Positions 58,726-64,000 of a stretch of DNA of 64,000 nucleotides are shown piece by piece. The position numbers were made by a program, and so were the translations under genes. The stretch is from the NCBI GenBank assembly GCA_002224055.1, contig AZLU01000108.1, positions 1 through 64,000 on the forward strand, in the 5' to 3' direction. The notes below the pieces were generated by a model. It ran no database searches, was not told the origin of the DNA, and was given only the letters and a program-made list of their open reading frames with translations. The stretch's first letter is position 1; the number at the start of each line of letters is the position of its first letter. Origin of the DNA: Pezizomycotina sp. ARF18 (Eukaryota; Ascomycota).

Positions 58726-59691
58726 TTACTCAGCATTCATCCCAGTATCTTTCTTCCGATCATTCGTGTCTTCGTCAAATGCACCGCTTGCGATTAGCTC
58801 CCGTACTCTCTGGAGCCTTGCAGCCTTGAGTTCCGCCTCTTTTTCTCCTTCTCGGCCTCAATCTCCTTCTCCCTGCTCCTGCTTCTGCTCCTGCCGCTGT
58901 CTGAGAGCTATCGGAATCAGAACCACTGCTGCTGCTCTCGCTGTCGGAGTTGCTGCTCGGACTCCGGTGCTTCCCACTTCTTTCCGAAGGTCGGCTTTTT
59001 CGGCTAGTGCGGTCGTTGCGTATCTTACATATGCCGAACTTGTTCGCGCTATCCCCACCGCTTTTTCTGAAATCGTGGGTGACGAGACCGCACACGATGG
59101 CTTCACCGTCGCCGTTCTTGTAGAATATCACGCGGTGTGCTCCTGGACCCTTCGTGATCACCGGTGGATCACTCTTCGAATTTATCCTGAGATCACGCCC
59201 AATAGGAAATTCGTATAAAGTCCGCGACTTTGAGGTCAAATGCAGTAAGGGTTATCGCTCCAGTTCTTCTCGAGATTGTAAGCCGTATCTATCTCATCAA
59301 ACGAAGGGGTTCCCTCGGAGAGTGTGTAGGTAGGCAGGCGGATGTAGCCAGTGTTGAACTCGTGTGGGTAGCCATCCATGGAGAATTTGGCGTTGGATTT
59401 TCTGTTTATTGCTTTATATTAGTGGAGTCCGCAAAAGGACTGTCTTTTATAGGTGGAATGTTACTTACTGAGTTCATTCTCGTGATATTCTAGAGCTTCC
59501 TCGGCGGCATATTGAACGTCCTTGTAAGTGAAATACGTCGGCGACGTGACACCGCATCGGAAATCTTCCAAGAAGCCCTTGGCTTTATTCGCACGCTTGG
59601 CGAGCGCGGAGGAGGGCATCGGAGTTGCGGAAACACTATCGCCTAGAAGGTAAAGGAAAGCAAGTGCGACGAACTTAAGAGAGAATTTCAT
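58726..59691 (-). CDS. Secreted guanyl-RNase (T1/N1/U2 family) with a charged C-terminal extension; reading broken
   Basis: Start codon at 59691: signal peptide MKFSLKFVALAFLYLLG, then SALAKR, a likely processing site. The mature part opens FRCGVTSPTYFTYKDVQYAA. An intron follows (GTAAGT donor near 59475). The next exon reads YPHEFNTGYIRLPTYTLSEG, then FYEFPIGRDL, GPGAHRVIFYKNGDG and VCGLVTHDF. In RNase T1 the active-site residues His40 (YPH), Glu58 (YEFPI), Arg77 (GADRV) and His92 (THT) sit in exactly these contexts, and all four have a counterpart here. These enzymes cut RNA after guanosine outside the cell; ribotoxins share the fold. Unusually, a long tail rich in Ser, Arg, Glu and Lys follows, ending GMNAE at 58726. 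As sequenced, the gene has about two breaks and is not one open frame. Confidence 0.65.
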
Positions 59692-62600
59692 CTTGGAGGA
59701 TTTCGAGGTGAAAATTAGTATTAGTAATGTAAAATGAAAAAAGTAAGGACTGACTAGGGCTAGACGAAATTGGGAAAGACACAAAGTAGAAAGAGCGACG
59801 AGGGTTAGGGAAGCGTTGCTAAGGAGTGAAGGCAAGCAATCAGCTGCTGGTGATCCAGAAGATGATCCTAACGACGACTCTACACGTCTTATATATGTGC
59901 TAGGGAGTGTGGAATTCGTCGGCTTCCAATATCAAATAACCTATGAGTTCATGCATCAGCCGTCAAGATACAGCGTCAGACTAGCAAGATAGTATATTAT
60001 GGCTGTTTGGCCTCTCAACCTCTCTCCACTTTACTCTAAGCTCATGATACTTCTCAAAGCCCCGATTAAACCTGTGCATCAATATCATGCAGATTTCGGG
60101 GAATGTCTAGTTAATTCTGTGAGTAGGCATCTGGAAGTATAGCCAGGTGCGAAGACAAACAAATTGGACGGGTTTTGATCTACATTGAATGTTATGTTGC
60201 CTCTTGATAAGTATCCCCACATGCCTTGTGAAGGATGGATAAGTTCCGTTGTAGCCTTACGGTATCACACCCTAGCGTTTCACGGCTATTAATTTTCCTA
60301 GCCGTCCGTGGCTTTCGGAAATATTGTTCTCCGTTTTGTTGCCATTTTCAGTCCAGGTTTGAATTACTCGCATAATTCCTGAGCTCTTGATTCCTGGCTA
60401 TCGCCCTCATTCGTATCGTTTCACGACACAGAAAAAATAAGCTATAAACAGGCGAGTTTCAGATATACTATCAATTTACCCGGTGCTATGCGCTCAGTAG
60501 ATAGGTATATAATAGCATGTCATAATGACTATCTGCAGTGGAACAAAAACTTCTGCAGTTTTGGAAAAGCATGAATGCATGACTGAGGTTACGACAAGGC
60601 GCCATCCAATCTCCTTCAAGATATCGGTCGCTATTTTTGCCGTCCCCACAGAAAAAAAAAAGAGTTTCGAGCGATGTGTAATATTTGCATCGCGCACGGG
60701 TCCCACTATTCGAATGAAACAGCCATATTTTTCACGGATAAGCAATCATGAATCCGCCGAAGTTAAGGGAATAATAATAAAGATCGAAAGCGGAGCAAGA
60801 CTAACTATATAGTAGCAGTACTCAGTATTCAGTGGGCATTTTCTCTAAACACGTTCTCCTAAGGTAATCATTCCCCAGGTAAATCAATCATGTTCTACAA
60901 AAATTATTCCACTCGCATTGAGTCAGCCCTAAAAGATCGGTCGTGGCGTTGTATCAATATGCCTAACCTCTACTAATATGAATATCTCAGCAAGCGATGT
61001 TTCCTTATAGCAGCAGTCCCCGAAGACGTAAGGCGCCAAGATTAGTATATGGTATCCAAGATGCCATATTAAATCCCTCAAATATAGACACGATATCTAA
61101 ATAATCTCTCTGCTCTCCATGGTGGCCCCGCTTCATTTAAAAAAAAACGAACGTGACGATAATGATATGCATTACGTTGGGTCTGAATCTACAAGTCGCT
61201 AAATCTTAACGATTTGGCCGCGTAAAAGTACGATCAGCAGTACATAGCTCTTAAATTATCTTAGATCGATACAAAGGATATCTTAAATATCGCTACACAG
61301 CTAGTTAGTATTATAATTCCCAATCAATAAACAAGTTCCTAGTTTGGCTCTTGAATTTGGTTATGCCGGGTTACCATATATAAAACACATGCTCAGAGTC
61401 TATGGTTATGTTTTCGCCGTTAAGAATACTTTAGCAATTCGGTTTGGCCAGCACGCGATTATAAACAAAATCTTCAGCACCTTTTGTCTTGAAGGATCTA
61501 TATAAAACATCGAGAGAAAAACAGATATCTACATTTTTTCCTCTAAAGTAAGTTAAAGGAGGCCCTCAAAGAAGCCTGGTGGGTACGTCTTCCCCATTAA
61601 AGTTGAAGGGTTATTTAGTATATTTACTAGGGATCCTTTAGGACTAAAAAACTAATAATAAAAAAGCTTCACTGAAAGGGTCAGCAATGGTTAGAGAAGA
61701 TTTCTGGGAGTATAACATGATATTATTAAATCGTACTTTATTTTGCCTGTTAATGGCTCCTGTAAATAAATTAGAGCCTCTGATAATAAAGATTAAAAAC
61801 CATCGCTGACTTAAAAGCCTTATAGAGCTTCCATTTTTTATTACCAGTTTCATAGGCAGACATTTTAAATGAGGAAAATGAATACTCTTATGCGGGAAAG
61901 TTGGGATTAAGCTATAAATGAGCGAATCGTATTCGATTTTGGCTGATGCGGGCGATCTGGTGATTCAGACCAAAACTCGATAAATCTTCACTCCACAAAC
62001 AGATAAAGAAGGATTCATGTCGTCGGCGGAAAACCGAAATCGATAAGATTGCGCGATAAATCCAGGCGCCTGCAGTTAAGGAAGATTTCTAATCACGGCT
62101 AATGTATGCAGCAATTACATTGTGCAGCACCGCACGGTGTCATGAACGTCCCATATCGGCTTTCGGTCCGCGACTAGATTATACATGCAGCCATGGAGTC
62201 AACAGAAAGTGGGTGCCCAGGGCCTATTTATATGCATATGTATCGCTATGGCTATTAGCAAATTCTGCTAAGAGGCCCTTCGACATCCTGAAGGAGCTCT
62301 ATCTTGACCGCTGTTACCTTCGTGCCTTCATACCTATCTCACCTCTAGCTCGCAAGCAATGAAACGCCAACCTTATTGTCTCCCTTGCATGCACGCTCCT
62401 TCTCCCCGAGTACTGCAGCACGCCCTTCCGAGATGCAATGACGTTGCCACCGGATAACATTCCCCGAAACAGCAACGAATTCCGGTCGAAAACGGCCCAA
62501 AAATAGAGGCGATCGCTAAATTTCAGTTCTGCGCGATGAGGCGGCATTTACCCGAAATTTGCTTTTCTAGAAAGGACAGCTCTGGCCATTGACGATTTGC

Positions 62601-62825
62601 ATTGCGCATGCAGTTTGTGACGATTGTAGGCGTTGGTTCAATTTCAGGAATCAATCGTCGAATTCTCTCGCCTCTTGATCTTCTTTTATTACCAATGTTT
62701 CGCTGCCGATAGTCCCTCATCGCTCCTTCCTGTCTACATCGCCACTTTTTGCTTGAATCGAAGCAAAAACACCGGACGTAGCTTTCAAGAAAGAGCAAAA
62801 AACATCGTGTTTCCGATCTCGAAAA
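59692..62825. other. Intergenic spacer
   Basis: About 3.1 kb, AT-leaning, without a supported gene. Minus-strand frames at 62547-62314 and 62798-62523 are not recognisable; the second overlaps the promoter side of the transcription-factor gene. Nothing repetitive was found. Confidence 0.45.
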
Positions 62826-64000
62826 ATGTCAACAACACCTCCCAAGCCATCGAAATCGAGAGTTCCGAGAGCTTGTTTAAGATGTAGACGACAGAAGCTG
62901 AAGGTTGGCCACAGAAATACAGATGCTACCGGCATCCATTCCCTCTTCGAGAGCTCGGCAGTGGTTTTGAACCCAGTCAATGAACTCGCCACCAAACAAT
63001 CGTGGTGTTCGCAGGGTTCTGTCACCGCTGCCCTGGCATCAGACTACCGATTCTCTATCAGATTTTCCATTAACCAAACACACATATATGGGTGTATCTT
63101 GATGTCTAGTTCGATTGCGTTCCGGTGGAGTTTACTGACGTCATATCCTCTGCAGTGCGATCCATTCCGCCCTTGTGCGCTTTGCGTCCGTTCGGACGTG
63201 GAATGCAAGTCCGCTGAAGTCGACCCGTGGCGGCCTTCGAATTCGCTCAACACGAGCACGGACACTCACACGCCTCGCATGATCACGCTAGCCACAGCGA
63301 CAGGTGAGTTTCATGATTGATGTTAGGCTCTCAAGGCTTTTATTATTTCGTCTTAGAATAGCTATTCTAAATATAACGCACACTATAGGCCAGCAAAGAA
63401 ACGAAAGCACAACCACAGCAAGTCTAATAGCGCCTCCGATGCCTCGAGAAGAGGCAGCCCCGGCCATGACGAGGAGGTCTCGAGACCTTCGTCGCCAATA
63501 TCGGTAGACATAAACCAGCATGACGGAGAGAAAGATGCCGAGAACCTATACGATCGGGAAAGCTCCACTCTTGGGCTTACGAAAGAGGTTTGATTTACCG
63601 CTTCCTTGCCAAATCATGAATCCTTAGCTTTCAACGCAATACTGATAACATTGGTTCCAGGCCTTTATCTTCAACAATTCATCCGAGGCCCTCCAACCGA
63701 ACTTAACTTCCGCGTTTTCCCGGAGGGGAGCGAACACCAACCTCCGACGCCTCGCCGACTTATTTCGGTACCCCCTCTAATCCTTTACATAAAGCCGCAC
63801 CAACGTCGCAGCCGCCCCTTTTCCTATCGAACGCTTGCCGCTGGCGTAAGCCCCGCGCATCCATCGCCGAACTCGTAGCTCTCCTCCCATCCCCGGACGA
63901 TACTAGGTTCCTTGTAGATACCTACTTTGACAAAGTCCACTGGTTCAAAATGGCCTTCCACCAGGAAACCTTCCGCGCAGAATACGAGCGACTCGCGAAC
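62826..64000 (+). CDS. Zn(II)2Cys6 transcription factor (partial, right edge)
   Basis: DNA-binding fungal regulator. The ATG at 62826 opens STTPPKPSKSRVPRACLRC, RRQKLK. An intron 62904-63156 (donor after AAG, acceptor CTCTGCAG) splits the zinc cluster, and exon 2 continues CDPFRPCALCVRSDVECKSA. The six cysteines thus follow CxxCxxxxxxCxxxxxxCxxCxxxxxxC. After an intron 63304-63393 (acceptor GGCCAG) comes a basic and serine-rich linker (KKRKHNHSKSNSASDASRRG, then RPSSPISVDINQHDGEKDAE). The last intron is 63588-63660. Exon 4 has AFIFNNSSEALQ and, after an apparent frame change, SIAELVALLPSPDDTRFLVD, TYFDKVHWFKMAFHQETFRA, the start of the regulatory middle homology region. The gene runs off the window. 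Target genes are unknown. Confidence 0.85.

Overview
The window is nuclear DNA of a filamentous ascomycete (Pezizomycotina). The evidence is short GT-AG introns (about 50-180 bp) with CTAAC/CTAAT-like branch points, and gene families typical of that group: a fungal rhodopsin-like seven-helix membrane protein, an allantoate-permease-type MFS transporter, a LaeA-like methyltransferase, a Zn(II)2Cys6 transcription factor, F-box proteins with leucine-rich or Cys-rich tails, and small secreted proteins. I see no operons, CRISPR arrays or rRNA, and no convincing tRNA gene. Genes are sparse and separated by long AT-leaning spacers. One gene is cut by the left edge and the transcription factor by the right edge.

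Layout. 0-4 kb: a truncated 3' gene end, a small one-helix protein and an unrecognised reading on the minus strand. 4.7-13.1 kb: a tandem array of four related F-box/LRR-like genes on the minus strand (13.1-11.3, 11.1-9.2, 7.3-6.8 and 6.5-4.7 kb), with a solo LTR at 7.9-8.1 kb. 13.4-14.4 kb: a secreted protein with two discoidin (F5/8C) modules. 14.4-23.6 kb: a gene desert. 23.6-25.8 kb: a conserved fungal membrane protein with a long disordered tail. 27.3-29.2 kb: an MFS transporter. 33.4-36.0 kb: the rhodopsin-like protein. 39.0-40.0 kb: a Cys-rich F-box protein. 42.3-43.9 kb: the methyltransferase. 44.4-44.9 kb: a single-pass membrane protein with a proline-rich tail. 46.9-47.4 kb: a helical unknown. 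48.3-49.2 kb: a BTB/POZ protein. 50-51 kb: an unknown. 51.8-56 kb: three copies of an unrecognised protein family. 56.4-56.9 kb: an eight-cysteine secreted protein. 58.7-59.7 kb: an RNase T1-like secreted protein. 62.8 kb to the end: the transcription factor.

Two themes stand out. First, local duplication: the four-member F-box array and the three-member unknown family are both strongly diverged within themselves. Second, nearly every gene recognised by homology is split over two or three reading frames by apparent small indels, while splice sites and residues between the breaks are well kept. Either the consensus sequence carries indel errors (long A/T/G runs suggest a long-read assembly) or the region is broadly decaying. 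For this reason most genes are given as approximate spans with the frame problem stated, and many of the longest open frames, including the longest one in the window, are antisense shadows of real genes.

No secondary-metabolite core enzyme is visible, so the methyltransferase, MFS transporter and transcription factor cannot be called a biosynthetic cluster; they are 13 kb or more apart. The secreted and membrane proteins, the F-box/BTB adaptor-like genes and the low gene density suggest an accessory, fast-evolving chromosomal region.
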